Shown here piece after piece: positions 23,922-35,083 of a stretch of DNA of 64,000 bases (the first letter of the stretch is position 1; every line of letters begins with the position of its first letter). A program made the translations under genes and the position numbers. The notes beneath the pieces are model-generated. The model had not been told where the DNA came from. It saw only the letters and a program-made list of their open reading frames with translations, and did no database searches. Location: positions 19,423,506-19,487,505 of the forward strand of contig CM042091.1 of the NCBI GenBank assembly GCA_023512835.1. The letters are read 5' to 3'. This DNA comes from Taxillus chinensis. Taxonomy: Eukaryota; Streptophyta; Magnoliopsida; Santalales; Loranthaceae.

Positions 23922-26452
23922 CACCTGGTGCTACACACTCTTTTATTGCGCACTCCACTGTAGAGGGATTAGAGTTGGATTGTACTACGGTTGATCAGCC
24001 CCTTGTGGTTGATACACCCGTAGGGGGCCTAGTGGTGATTGATAGGGTCCGTACGGGATGTGAGGTTACTCTTGGAGGTGTTGACCTCCGGTGTAACCTA
24101 TTTGTGATGCACTTTGATGCCTTTGACGTGATTTTGGGTATGGACTGGTTGACCCGTGTGGAGGCGGTGATTGAGTGTTATAGGCGACGAGTGACCTTCC
24201 TCACACCTGAGGGCACTCGAGGCACCTTCGTGGGTGAGTGGTCTGATGATGCGTGTAAATTGGGGCCTTTGAAGCAAGGATGGGGTGATGTAACCCATCA
24301 GTTGGCCAGTTTGACACTTGTCGACACCCAACGGGAGGGTAAGGTGGTGTTACCCAAGGTGGTGGATCGGTTTCCCGACGTGTTTCCCGAGGACTTGGTT
24401 GATTTACCACCAGGTGAGAGGGTGGACTTCCCGATAGAGTTCTTCCCCGGACAACACCTATCGGATTGGCGGCTCAGGATGGCACCAGTTGAGCTTCGAG
24501 AGCTCAAGAGGCAGATTGACGATCTTTTGGCGCGTGGTTTTATTAGACGAAGTAGTTCGCCTTGGAGTGCTCCGGTGTTATTCGCCAAAAAGGCGGATGG
24601 TTCGCTTCGGTTGTGTATTGACTACCGACGGTTGAATCAGGTGACAGTGAAGAACAGATACCCACTACCGAGGATCGATGATTTGTTTGACCAGTTCAGG
24701 GGTGCCCGTTGGTTTTCCAAGGTTGATTTGAGATCTGGATACCATCAGCTACGTGTGCGGGAGTCAGACATCCCGAAGACAGCCTTCAGCTGCAGATATG
24801 GCCATTATGAGTGGCTAGTGATGCCCTTCGGGCTCACAAATGCCCCGGCGGTATTTATGGGGTTGATGAACCAGATTTTCACACCCTATCTTGATCAGTT
24901 CGTGGTGGTCTTTATAGATGATATCCTGATTTATTCCCGGACAGAGATCGAGCATGAGGAGCATTTACTTGTGGTGCTGCAGACGTTGAGGGACCATAGA
25001 CTATACGCAAAATTTACAAAGTGTGACTTTTGGTTGCAGAGGGTGAAGTTCTTAGGACACGTGGTATCATCGGAGGGTATCATGGTAGATCCTGGCAAGA
25101 TTGAGGCAGTGATGTCCTGGAAGCGACCAACAAATGTTTTTGAGATTCGCAGTTTTTTGGGGTTGGCGGGTTATTACCGGAGGTTTGTCAAGGACTTTTC
25201 CCGTTTAGCTGCACCGATGACTAGCTTAACCCGAAAGGGGGTGCGGTTTGACTGGTCGGACGCTTGTGAGGAGGCTTTCAGTCAGCTGAAGGCCAGATTG
25301 ACTTCAGCGCCTATCTTGGTCCTACCACAGGAGGGTGTACCCTATGAGGTTTATTGTGATGCCTCTAATGTTGGATTGGGTTGTGTGCTCATGCAGGAAG
25401 GACGGGTAATTGCTTATGGTTCCCGTCAGTTGAGGATCCATGAGAAGAACTACCCTACGCATGATTTAGAGCTAGCTGCAGTGATCTTTGCATTGAAGAG
25501 TTGGCAGCACTATCTCCTTGGGGAGAAGTTTGTGGTATACACTGACCACAAGAGCTTGCAGTACATCTTCTCTCAGCGGGATCTGAATCTTAGACAGAGG
25601 CGTTGGGTGGAGTATATGCAGCAGTTCCAGTTTGATCTACAGTATACACCTGGGAAGGGGAATGTAGTAGCTGATGCCTTGAGCCGGAAGAGCCCGGCCA
25701 CGATGGCTCTCTGTGCTGTCAAGGAATGGGAGATGATGGGGCAACTAGCTGCTCTGAGGTTACAGCCAGTGCAGGGCGTAGTGCAGGGTATGCTAAGTGT
25801 GGTTATAGCAGTGCCTGAGTTGCGGCGTCAGGTTATTGAAGGTCAGTTGGGGGATCTTGAGTGTGAGGTCCTCCGGGATCAGATTCAGACCGCCGTACTT
25901 TCGACAGATTGGACAGAGGATTCTGACCATGTGTTGCGCCATCGAGGTCGATTGATAGTTCCATCTTCTCTCCGGGAGACAGTTCTACGGGAATTCCATC
26001 ACTCTCGTTTGGCTGTTCACCCTGGAGGAACGAAGATGTACCATGCTGTACGACAGCAGTTCTGGTGGTCGGGCCTTAAGAAAGCCATTGCGGAGTTTGT
26101 TCGACGGTGTTTGACATGCCAGCAGGTCAAGGCTGAGCATTTGCGGTCTGCTGGTGAGTTGCAGTCATTACCTGTGCCGGAGTGGAAGTGGGATCATGTG
26201 ACTATGGACTTCGTCACAGGGCTTCCTCGTTCTAGAGGTCATGATACCATTTGGGTTGTTGTAGACCGTTTGACGAAATCTGCCCACTTTATTCCGATTC
26301 GTGAGACCGATCCAGTCCGGACCTTGGGACAGCGTTATGTCGACGTGATTGTACGGTTACACGGTGTGCCGTTGTCGATTGTCTCCGATAGGGATACTCG
26401 GTTCACTTCACGGTTTTGGCGGCGATTCAGCGTGCTTTGGGCACCCGGATGA
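23918..26452 (+). CDS. Tekay-like pol: protease, reverse transcriptase, RNase H, integrase (844-codon open frame)
   Basis: This is the longest open frame in the window. The apparent start is an artefact of a frame slip at the protease active site: GACACCTGG here against GACACTGG in the first copy, so DTG is split. Residues (from the apparent Met): protease ILGMDWL 72-78; reverse transcriptase LCIDYRRLN 232-240, catalytic D270, and D334/D335 in FIDDIL; RNase H D481, E518, D543, D586; integrase zinc region H695, H701, C731, C734; integrase core D764 and D824. The third acidic residue lies in the next frame (26416 on) after a one-base slip near 26415. It would copy the RNA and insert the cDNA. 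Its near-intact state implies a recent insertion. It is not a host gene. Confidence 0.92.
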   Translation: MTPGATHSFIAHSTVEGLELDCTTVDQPLVVDTPVGGLVVIDRVRTGCEVTLGGVDLRCNLFVMHFDAFDVILGMDWLTRVEAVIECYRRRVTFLTPEGTRGTFVGEWSDDACKLGPLKQGWGDVTHQLASLTLVDTQREGKVVLPKVVDRFPDVFPEDLVDLPPGERVDFPIEFFPGQHLSDWRLRMAPVELRELKRQIDDLLARGFIRRSSSPWSAPVLFAKKADGSLRLCIDYRRLNQVTVKNRYPLPRIDDLFDQFRGARWFSKVDLRSGYHQLRVRESDIPKTAFSCRYGHYEWLVMPFGLTNAPAVFMGLMNQIFTPYLDQFVVVFIDDILIYSRTEIEHEEHLLVVLQTLRDHRLYAKFTKCDFWLQRVKFLGHVVSSEGIMVDPGKIEAVMSWKRPTNVFEIRSFLGLAGYYRRFVKDFSRLAAPMTSLTRKGVRFDWSDACEEAFSQLKARLTSAPILVLPQEGVPYEVYCDASNVGLGCVLMQEGRVIAYGSRQLRIHEKNYPTHDLELAAVIFALKSWQHYLLGEKFVVYTDHKSLQYIFSQRDLNLRQRRWVEYMQQFQFDLQYTPGKGNVVADALSRKSPATMALCAVKEWEMMGQLAALRLQPVQGVVQGMLSVVIAVPELRRQVIEGQLGDLECEVLRDQIQTAVLSTDWTEDSDHVLRHRGRLIVPSSLRETVLREFHHSRLAVHPGGTKMYHAVRQQFWWSGLKKAIAEFVRRCLTCQQVKAEHLRSAGELQSLPVPEWKWDHVTMDFVTGLPRSRGHDTIWVVVDRLTKSAHFIPIRETDPVRTLGQRYVDVIVRLHGVPLSIVSDRDTRFTSRFWRRFSVLWAPG

Positions 26453-27251
26453 ATTTGAGTACAGCTTATCACCCACAGACAGATGGCCAGTCCGAGCGCA
26501 CTATTCAGATTCTCGAGGATATGCTCCGTGCTTGTGTGTTAGATTTTGGCGGTTGTTGGGAGGCTCACCTCCCCTTGGTGGAGTTCTCCTACAACAACAG
26601 TTATCAGGCTACGATAGGGATGGCGCCATATGAGGCATTGTATGGGCGACCGTGTCGCTCCCCTCTGTGTTGGGCCCAGGCAGGGGAGGCAGTTGTTTTG
26701 GGTCCCGATATGGTTCAGGAAACTACAGACTTGGTTCAGGTGATTCGGCAAAGGATGTTGACGGCCCAGAGTAGGCAGAAATCATATGCTGACAGACGGC
26801 GACGACCGCTGCAGTTCGTCGTAGGGGATCGCGTCTTCTTGCGAGTCTCACCACGGCGGGGGCACAGACGATTTGGGCGAGGTTCCAAACTCTCCCCTCG
26901 ATTTGTGGGTCCTTTTCCTATCGTTGCTGTTGTGGGACCGGTTGCCTATCGATTAGAGTTACCACCCGAGCTAGCTCGTGTTCATGACGTTTTCCACGTC
27001 TCCCAGTTACGGAAATATTACCCGGATCCTACACATGTGCTAGATTGGCATGAGATAGAGCTAGCTGATGATGGTTCCGTTGTGGAGGCACCAGTTCAGA
27101 TTTTAGATCGACGGGAACAGGTTTTGCGGGGCAAGACGATTCCGTTGGTCCGAGTTTTGTGGCGTCACCATAGTATGGAGGAACAGACCTGGGAGCGGGA
27201 GAGTCGGATGCGTGCTCTTCACCCCCAGTGTTCGAGGACGAACGGTCCTAA
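26416..27251 (+). pseudogene. Tekay-like integrase C-terminus with chromodomain-like tail, second copy
   Basis: It continues integrase after the slip near 26415: YHPQTDGQSERTIQILED supplies the third catalytic Glu, followed by MAPYEALYGRPCRSPL, a GPF-type segment (LSPRFVGPFPIV) and a tail VQILDRREQVLRGKTIPLV...VLWRHHSMEEQTWE that resembles the chromodomain of chromoviruses. Such tails direct insertion towards marked chromatin. A further slip near 27225 puts the original stop at 27249-27251; the open frame itself runs on to 27405. Confidence 0.85.
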
Positions 27252-27500
27252 GGTGGGGAGGATGTCAAGATCTTCATCATGCATTGAGGTAGTTAACCTT
27301 GTTGTTTGTTTGTTGTGCTTATGGTTGTTAATATTTTGGTTGTGTACATTGCGGTTTGTTGGTTACTTTGTTCGTGGATGTTGTTTTGTCTATCATGTTA
27401 ATTAGAGCTAAGTTGTGCATACTTTTGTTAGTCGGGTTAGTGCTGCCTCGTAGTGGATGACTTGTCTTTTCGGGGACGAAAAGTCCTAAGGTGGGGAGGA

Positions 27501-29633
27501 TGTAAAGACCCGTACTTGGGTGGGGTTGGAAATTAGGCCCGAATAGAGTAGGAATATTTATTCGGCGAAGATGACCTCAACGTGAGCGTTGAGTTATTAT
27601 TATTATATAATATAGTGATTTTAATTTGTTGAGTTTATTATTAAATACTATAATTATTGATATGGTTATTTAAATTGTTTACGTAAGCGGGTTTTTACTA
27701 TAGGGTATTATTAGTGTAAGTATCTTAAATATTAGATTTTATTTTTGTTAATATAATTAATTAGGATAAATTCTTATAATGAATTATTATTATTATTATT
27801 ATTGTTATTATTATTATTATTATTAATCAAATGAACTCATATTAGTATAAATAGAGGGACCTAGGGTAAAACCCTACATTCCTTTCGGTGCACAAATTTT
27901 GACAGGGAGACGCGAAGGGTTTGAAGCGGTTCAATCAACCTTTCCAAATCAAATCTAGGTAGGTGTTTCCGGTTCTTTGTCTACCCTATTGCACGATTTG
28001 TATCTCTTAATGTATGGGATTTGACGTTGAAACTAGTCAACGCTGTGAGGGGAGCCGTTTGCGTCGGCCACGGACCGCCATCGGAAGAGAGGAGTGTCGG
28101 CTCAAAGGTTGCGGACACGCCGGCGTGGAGAGGGAAGGGCAATCGTCGGCTTCACGGGCGGTGGTTTCGGGGGTACCGCAGCCGGGTTGGGGGCGATCCG
28201 CACGGAGGAGGCGGTGGAGAGGCGGCGCGACGTAGGCGGCGCGACGTCGCGCGCGTTGGGCGACCCGTGCACCTTGTGTCCCAGCCGCTGCGTGGATCCG
28301 GGCGTCGGCACGTCTCGCTGCGCGGGGAGGAGGCGGTGGTGCGAAGGGGCGGCGGTGTCTGTGCCGCCGCCGCTGCAAGGGTGTGCCTTCGGGCGCACCG
28401 TGGAGCGAGGGAGCGCACGCTCCCTCGTTTTTTTTTTTATATATATATATATATTTAGGTAATAATATATATATATGATTGTCAATGAATAAATAAATAT
28501 ATGTATATATATATATATAGGTTATAATATGTATATATATATGATGGTGCGTGGATAAATAAATAAATATATATATATATATATATTTAGGTAAATAACG
28601 TATACATATGAATAAAATTGGTTATATAAATGCAACGAGGTAATTGGTATACAAACAAATATAGGTTTTATAAGGCAGCACTCCTAAATATTCTGGCTTG
28701 AGACTGTTGATGATTTAAATGTGGAACTGTGACGGTTAATTGTGTTTGGTGATTTAAATGCTTGAAATACTTATTATATTGTACACGCTCATTTTTATTT
28801 TTATTTTTATTTTACGGCTAGCTCGTTGTTTTGGTATATGTGTATTGATAGTTGGGTTGTGGAGGTTGTTAGGTAACCGCAGGTCCCACCTAGGGCTGGC
28901 CAGAGGCCGCAGGTCCCCTAAGTGGCTGGTTGACCTAGGTCCCGTATGTGGCAGGCTGTCAAGAGGGACACCGTGGGTCCCACATACGGCTATTGGGAAA
29001 AGAAATAAATGATCCTCTAGGGTCGATTGTGAGGCTTTGGATGGTTGGGTTATAACGTCAATGGTTTGGTGACTTAATTGTGATATGCACATTGCTCGTT
29101 GTAAATAAATGAAGTGAATTGTTTTATTCCGAATGTTTAACCTAGGCCCTCGGTGGTAGAGTAGGGCACTACACTGGCACAAGCATACACTGAACATTTA
29201 GATCTAAGAATATATGCAACAGGGAGTTAGAGATGGGGATCACCTACTGGGCACTCGTGCTCACCCTACTACATTTCTTTTTTTTCTACAGGTCGTAGGG
29301 AGTAGCTGGTGGAGTCAACAGAGCTGGTGGGAGTTTTTTTCCAGAGTAGGAGCCATGTTAGGAATCTATCCTCTACTTTGAATTATTTGACTATTTCCTT
29401 TTCCGGACTCGGGTCTGCGGTAGTTGTACAACCTTGATTGGTTGGACTCTGATTATTAGCAGATTTGCTTACAAACAGCTTGTGTGTTGCATTGGTTTAT
29501 TTGTAAGTACAAAGCTACCCCGTCGTAGTATTTTACAAGGTTAGAATTAAACCCCAATCCCTCGACCCCTAGAATGGGCGTGGGGAAGTCGCGTTCCTGG
29601 TTCTGTGGGTTTCGAGAATTTGGGGGCGTGACA
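27501..29633 (+). repeat. Tekay array LTR, last copy
   Basis: 2133 bp, preceded by polypurine tract AGGTGGGGAGGA (27489-27500). It has the TATA box at 27846, GC block ending in the hairpin at 28407-28426 (stem extended to 10 pairs by a flanking C/G), and the splice-like module with CAG at 29289-29291. The 3' neighbour is Athila integrase sequence, not a primer-binding site, so this is the outer 3' LTR. Confidence 0.92.
27846..27854 (+). promoter_or_regulatory. TATA box of last Tekay LTR
   Basis: TATAAATAG in the same LTR position as at 12848 and 20331. Confidence 0.7.
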
Positions 29634-29881
29634 TGGGCCCATGAAGCCAATAACCCAGAGATCAAATAATTCAACAGTTAAGACCCTTGTCTAAGGTAAC
29701 TCCTGGTGTCGTGTGATACCCCCCATGCGCTGAAATTTGTCACATGATTTAATAAATGTGTAGGCATCCTTAAACATTGTAGGCCAGAAGAAACCACTCT
29801 GTAAAATTTTTGATACAATCCTTTGAACCCCAACATGACCTGTATAATCTGAAGCATGGCAGTGATGTAAGATATTCTGTA
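29634..29881 (-). pseudogene. Athila/Tat-type integrase N-terminus (fragment)
   Basis: Minus strand from 29881 downward: ILHHCHASDYTGHVGVQR, then SGFFWPTMFKDAYTFIKSCDKFQR, then VELFDLWVIGFMGPFP. This is the integrase zinc region (H...H and C...C) running into the core, which resumes at 12500 across the Tekay array. Its upstream side is cut by the solo LTR at 29882-32825. Confidence 0.8.
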
Positions 29882-31440
29882 TGTAATGCCCCCAAATTTG
29901 GGATCTCCAAATCAGGCGTGTTAGCGGAAATTAAATATACAAGTTTGATATAAATTTTAAACTTTTAACTATTTCATCAAACAAACCATTAATTATTACA
30001 AATTTTAATCCAAGATCTTTAAGGTTTAGGGGTTTAGAGACTAAGTGTTCTTAACCCATTATTACATAACAAAACACACGAGCAATCAAACTTAATAAAT
30101 CTTTAAAATTCCACACAACTTTATTTCCAAGCACTTCTCGACTCCTTATCTTAGTTTCTCCATTCCTTTAATTACCTGGAGTTGGAAAAGAAATCATAAA
30201 AAGGGTAAGCTCAAATAGCCCAGTAAGTGTAAACATAAGTGGATAAGGAAAATCATGAAAATATCGAACATATGAAATATCATAAAAGATTTCATAATGT
30301 ATGCATATCATACATGATCAACATTTCACAAGGAAATCATAGCATAGAAAATTTATGTTTGGACATCGTATCATAACATCATGATCCAGGTTAACTATCC
30401 AGATACCATAATATAACATAACATAATATATTATCAGCTAGATTGACACTCTCTAGTGATGTTCTTTACCCAATGCATTTGAGGTCTTTCTGGAACTACT
30501 CATCATAAACATACTTTGTCTAAACATAAGAGGTCATACATAACATGAAACATAACATGGAATTTCAATAAAACATTCAAGGTTAACAAGGATAACCACG
30601 GATATCAAAATGGTTATCTACCCCAATCAATAAAATAAATTATTAAGAGAGATTAGAAAAGAAACTAATGTTCTCAAACAATAAAATGGAAATAAAAGAA
30701 TAAGAAATATAAAATGTTTCAACAATAATTACATGGAAATAAAATAAGAGAAATAAGAAGAGAAAAGTGGTGATGAAGAAAAATAAAACCCTTATACTCC
30801 TCTTGGCGTTCCACGTGTCTTAAAGCCTTAAAAAAATCAAAACACTAAATTAACGTTACATTTATTTTAATTTATCCTTTTTATTAACCTTACTTATACA
30901 TAAATATTACACATATCAATATAGATATACATATATTTCTAAATACCATACTTTAACTTATATATTCAATAAGCATTTGAAAATACCATGCTTGTAGGGC
31001 GGGATATTTAATTTGGGTTCCATTTTCTATTTTGGTTCCATCTCCTATTTTGATCCCACGCATCGTAAGCCTTGAGTTATGTAATAATTAGGTTATATTC
31101 CGTGAGAGTTTCTAAATAGGATTTATTTTCTGTATCGAATGAACGAAAAAGACATTCAATAAGTCTATTTTTCCTATTAGCCATGATGGGTTATGAAATT
31201 TAGACATGGGCGGAAAGAAAAGATCAAGAGGGGATGAGGATGAGGTTAAATGTGAGGTTTAAATATTAGAATTTGGGGTTGTGAAAGAAAAAGGTTGGGA
31301 AAATATATTATGAAAGTTTTTCCTTACGATCCTCCGTTATCTAGAACTTTAAAAATAAAAGAAACATTAAGTCAATATTCTCATATTTTCACTTTTGTTA
31401 TATAATGAAAATACTATGATGAATTAAAATAATTACATAA

Positions 31441-31474
<34 letters not shown>

Positions 31475-31475
31475 G
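31441..31475. repeat. (GT)n(AT)n microsatellite
   Basis: About nine GT units followed by AT units inside the minus-strand solo LTR. Confidence 0.9.
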
Positions 31476-31632
31476 GTGGCAAGGCTAACCATGTGTATAT
31501 ATGAGGTGGTATAACCAACCATATAAATAATATATGTGAGGTGATAAGACTAACCATGTAAATAATATATATGAGGTGGTAAAACCAACCATAAATATAA
31601 TATATATGAGGTGGTAAAACCAACTATATAGA
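31471..31632. repeat. 35-bp minisatellite, about 4.6 copies
   Basis: A unit containing GAGGTGGTAAAACCAACCAT recurs at 31503, 31538, 31573 and 31608, exactly 35 bp apart, with a diverged 30-bp first unit at 31473. Short minus-strand frames here (repeated YIYMV-type residues) are artefacts of the repeat. Confidence 0.85.
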
Positions 31633-31831
31633 TCTTATATAATAAATAATAAGTAACTTCAAAATTTTGAGTATTACTTTTCGTAGAACTTCAACACTTG
31701 GTAAGTACCAAAACAAAAGAGGGTTTGAGTAGAGTATTTGGGGCGTTAAGAAGGCTTAAGGGAGTGTTTATAGAGGGAATTTCATGGTATGGCTTGAGGG
31801 ACTTATGCATTAAGAGGGGAGGCAAGACACT

Positions 31832-31840
31832 CCTTATATA
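31832..31840 (-). promoter_or_regulatory. TATA-like box of the minus-strand solo LTR
   Basis: TATATAAGG on the minus strand, about 990 bp from the LTR 5' end at 32825. Confidence 0.5.
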
Positions 31841-32825
31841 GGGCAAGGATGGTGGTAGGTGGTAGGTGTGGAGGTGAAATTTTTGTCCTTAATACCTTAT
31901 TTTATTTCCTAATTTTCTCCTTTTCAAATTATTTGATTCTTATCCCCTTATTATCTACTACGTGGCCCCTTTGTTTCCCTCATTTTTGAATTTTTATGAT
32001 TTGTTTGACTTTGAAGGTTCTTTTGATCACAAAAGTCACATGGGTGCATGACCTATTGTTTTGACTATAACTTTTTACATTATTAATGAAATTCAATACG
32101 ACCACTTGGTATGGATTCTTAACTTAATTATATATATTTTGAGAGCAATTCCAAGTCCATTGGGCTTGTATATCCAAAGTTATTGAATTTTGAAGTGAGA
32201 CTGAAAATTTTTGGCATGCTACTAGACCTTTGTGTACTGTTTAAATTGTTTCTCCTAATGGGCTGATCTAATGAGTCTAAAATTTTTAACAAAGGTATAT
32301 AGCTAACTTTGGAACATGTTAGAAAAATATAAAGTTTTTTGGAGCTACATAAACAAAGTTATAAATTCTTAAAGATGACTTCTAGAACTACGCTAGTTTA
32401 TCCTTTTCAAGCATAATTATTGTTATGAAGTATTAATAAATATTTTTGTATTTTACAACTCTTAATAAATTTTGATGTGATAAATTCAAAGTTGTATTCT
32501 ATTTGATTTGGATTCAACATGTCAACCAAGAAATTATTTATTTAATATAATTAAACAAAATGATTGAAATAACTATATAACATAACACCACATTATAAAA
32601 CTTAATAAAATAACACATTTATCTTCTTAAACTAAAATATATATCAATTTATTTATGAAAAGTAAATCTTATATTATGAAAACATGATATTTAATTGAAA
32701 TTAATATAATTATCATACACGCTATCAAATAACATTTTTTAAATATATGATTAAAATAGTTTAATTATAAACATAAAATAACATAATAAATACTTATTGT
32801 TCTATTAAAAATCTCAGATTTTACA

Positions 32826-33289
32826 TTGTACCTGATCCTCTAGTACATAGCGTCGGATAATCTGATATGCACACCGCCTGTAAAGAAAAGGATCATCCTA
32901 TATGTTTCACTTCATATCATGAAAGAATATATTCTTTTGTTGAGATATTAACTTTACTAGAACAATCCGACAAGCATGATACTTAACAATATCATCAAAC
33001 CAAGGCAGAGACATATCACATGCAAATAAATGCTCATCAGGAAAGGAAGCTTGAATTTCAATCTCTTTATCATCCCTTTCTCTTAATTCAAACAAGAAAT
33101 GTGATTAGCAACTCCATTCGCTGAGCCCTTCATGTCCCTTATTTCCAAATCAAATTCGTCTCAACATTTTAAAACAATAATTAAATTATTTAAATAGTTA
33201 TCAAAATATGACCCATAAGTAGAAAAGTCATCCATAAACATCTCCATAATTTCTTCCACCAATCCATGGAAGAAAGCCAATGTGCATCG
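32826..33289 (-). pseudogene. Athila/Tat pol: end of RNase H region into integrase, with internal deletion
   Basis: Minus strand from 33289 downward: MFMDDFSTYG is the catalytic box of reverse transcriptase, but about 100 bases later the sequence is already FDLEIRDMKGSANGVANH, which normally follows RNase H. The rest of reverse transcriptase and most of RNase H are therefore deleted. After a stop a 62-codon frame (32907-33095, FPDEHLFACD, PWFDDIVKY) leads to RRCAYQIIRRYV, then the solo LTR interrupts the integrase at 32825. Confidence 0.75.
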
Positions 33290-34030
33290 CTAAAATGTAG
33301 CCGGTGCATTACAGAGTCCGAAGGGCATCCTCTTGAAGGCGTATGTGCCAAATGGACACGTAAATGTTGTCATCTTCTGATCACCTAGAGCGATGGCTAT
33401 TTGATTATATCCTGAATAACCATCCAGGAAACAATAATGAGAAAATCCAACCAAACGATTTAACATTTGATCAATGAAGGGTAAGGGAAAATGATCCTTC
33501 CTTGTGGCAGTATTTAATTTTCTGTAATTAATGCACACCCTCCATCCAGTAATTGTCCTGGAAGGAATCAACTCATTTTTCTCATTCTTCACCACTATTA
33601 TCCTCCCTTTTTTAGGGACAACCTGAATAGGACTGACCCATTGGTTGTCTAATATAGTATAAATAATGCAAGCGTCCAGCCATTTAAGCACCTTTTTACG
33701 TACAACCTCTTTCATAGCTAGATTAAGCCTGTGTTAGTGCTCTACTAAAGGCCAAAAGTTATCTTCCATCAATATCTTGTGCATGGACACAATTAGACTA
33801 ATCCCTTTAATGTCATCTAAGGTTCAATCTAGTGCTCCTTTGTGGCCCCCCAGAACATCCAGTAATTTACCTTTCTCTTCACCAGAGATCCCTGCAGCTA
33901 CAATAACAGGGTAAGCATTGGTATTATCTAAAAATGCATATCTTAAATGCTCTTGAAATTGCTTTAACTCTGGAGGAGTTGTTACAGATCTCTCCTCAAG
34001 AACAGATAATTCAGTTATTTTTTCCTGCAA
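33240..34030 (-). pseudogene. Athila/Tat reverse transcriptase (partial)
   Basis: A 141-codon frame (33290-33715) contains WVSPIQVVPKKG, WRVCINYRKLN, DHFPLPFIDQML, FLDGYSGYNQI (catalytic Asp) and FGLCNAPATF, which are fingers and palm motifs of plant Athila/Tat reverse transcriptases. A 68-codon frame just upstream (33824-34030) has PPELKQFQEHLRYAFLD, the linker before reverse transcriptase. The two are separated by stops. Confidence 0.82.
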
Positions 34031-34066
34031 TAGGTCTTCACAGCAATCACTCTCTAATGTATCAAA

Positions 34067-34801
34067 TTAACTGAATAGTTGATCTATATCAGTTGTGATA
34101 ACATCTTCTGCAATGAACCCATCAATACAATTGGCTACAAAATCTAGCCAATAACAACTCACTGCATGATCATTTCGATGTCTAATAGACCGAGCCATGT
34201 GGAATACTATTGCCTCTTCATCCATGTGAAGAGTAAGAGCTCCATATTGGGCATCTATCAAAGCATGTCTCGTCCGTAAAAATGGTCGACCAAGGATGAG
34301 TTGTATCCCCCGGTCCTCTTCCATATCTAGCATAACAAAATTAACTGGGAATATAAACTTGTCCACTTTAACAAGTACATCTTTTAAAATTCTTTTTGGA
34401 ACCCTAGCTGATCGGTCTGCTAGCTGTAATGAGATAGAGGTGAGCTTCATAACATGCAAGCCCAACCTCTGATAAATTACTAACGACATAAGATTAATGT
34501 TGGAGCCTAAATCACAGAGAGCTCTCTCAAATCTAGAGCCTCCTATAATACAAGGTAATATAAAGCTCCCTGGATCTGATAATTTCAGTGGCAATTTTTG
34601 TTGTAGTACAACATTGTAGTAATGGGTAAGCGCCACCAACTCATGATCTTCATGTCGTTGTTTAGTTAAGACTATATCCTTTAAAAATTTCACATAGCGA
34701 GGCATCTGCTCTAAAGCCTTTATCAAGTGGATATTGATCTCCAGTTTCTTTAATCGCTCCACGAACTTGGAGTATTTTTCATCCTTTTTCTTTTTCTGCA
34801 A
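34067..34801 (-). pseudogene. Athila/Tat protease region (244-codon open frame)
   Basis: The frame carries LKKLEINIHLIKALEQMPRY, then KLSDPGSFILPC, then the aspartic protease motif DLGSNINLM near residue 97 (the lineage normally shows DLGAS), SISLQLADRSAR, VNFVMLDMEED and LILGRPFLRT. This is the standard order for the protease part of gag-pol in plant Athila/Tat elements. The Ala to Ser/Asn alteration after DLG may impair activity. Gag lies upstream (higher coordinates), reverse transcriptase downstream. Confidence 0.85.
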
Positions 34802-35083
34802 CCTTTGAGGGTATGGAATAGGTGCAGAAACAAGTAGAGGCTTCCCAGCAAATTTTTTACCAGGGCTATAAGATGAATGGTCCTCTCCACTAGGACATGC
34901 TTCTTCTTCTTCCTCTTACTGTACAGTAGGGTAGGGAGTATGTTCTGCCTCAACTGTTCTGATAAGCTCCTTACCACTACGGAGTGTAATGACTTTGTAA
35001 TGCTCCTTAGGATTAACCTTAGTATTACTAGGGAAAGAGCCCTTCTGCAAAGCATTAACCGCATCAGTAACTTGTCCCATTTG

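Larger units (their letters stand above)
12501..29633 (+). mobile_element. Tekay/Del-like chromovirus tandem array: LTR-int-LTR-int-LTR
   Basis: The block contains three nearly identical LTRs (12501-14605, 19987-22100, 27501-29633) and two internal regions (14606-19986 and 22101-27500), all on the plus strand. Each internal region has a primer-binding site, one gag-pol reading region and a polypurine tract. The outer ends are flanked by TGGGTC (12495-12500) and TGGGC (29634-29638). These fit one TGGGC target-site duplication with a base added on the left, because the Athila integrase reads cleanly across the empty site. The array therefore behaves as one insertion enlarged by unequal exchange between LTRs. 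Clade assignment rests on the reverse transcriptase/integrase motifs and a C-terminal chromodomain-like tail. Confidence 0.9.
29882..32825 (-). mobile_element. Solo LTR on the minus strand, Tekay-type plan
   Basis: On the minus strand it starts TGTAAAATCTGAG (at 32825) and ends GGGGGCATTACA (at 29882). Flanks CTGTA (29877-29881) and TTGTA (32826-32830) are a 4/5 target-site duplication, and the Athila integrase frame joins across it. It has no internal region. The minus strand carries a TATA-like TATATAAGG at 31832-31840 and a pyrimidine tract ending CTCCAG|G at 30176 after the TTACTGGGC...GCTTACCC module, in the same relative place as in the Tekay LTRs. It contains a GT/AT microsatellite and a 35-bp minisatellite. 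Confidence 0.85.

Noticed and set aside
31441..31632. Short tandem repeats considered as a CRISPR-like array
   Set aside because: Directly adjoining 35-bp units without unique spacers in plant DNA; an ordinary minisatellite.
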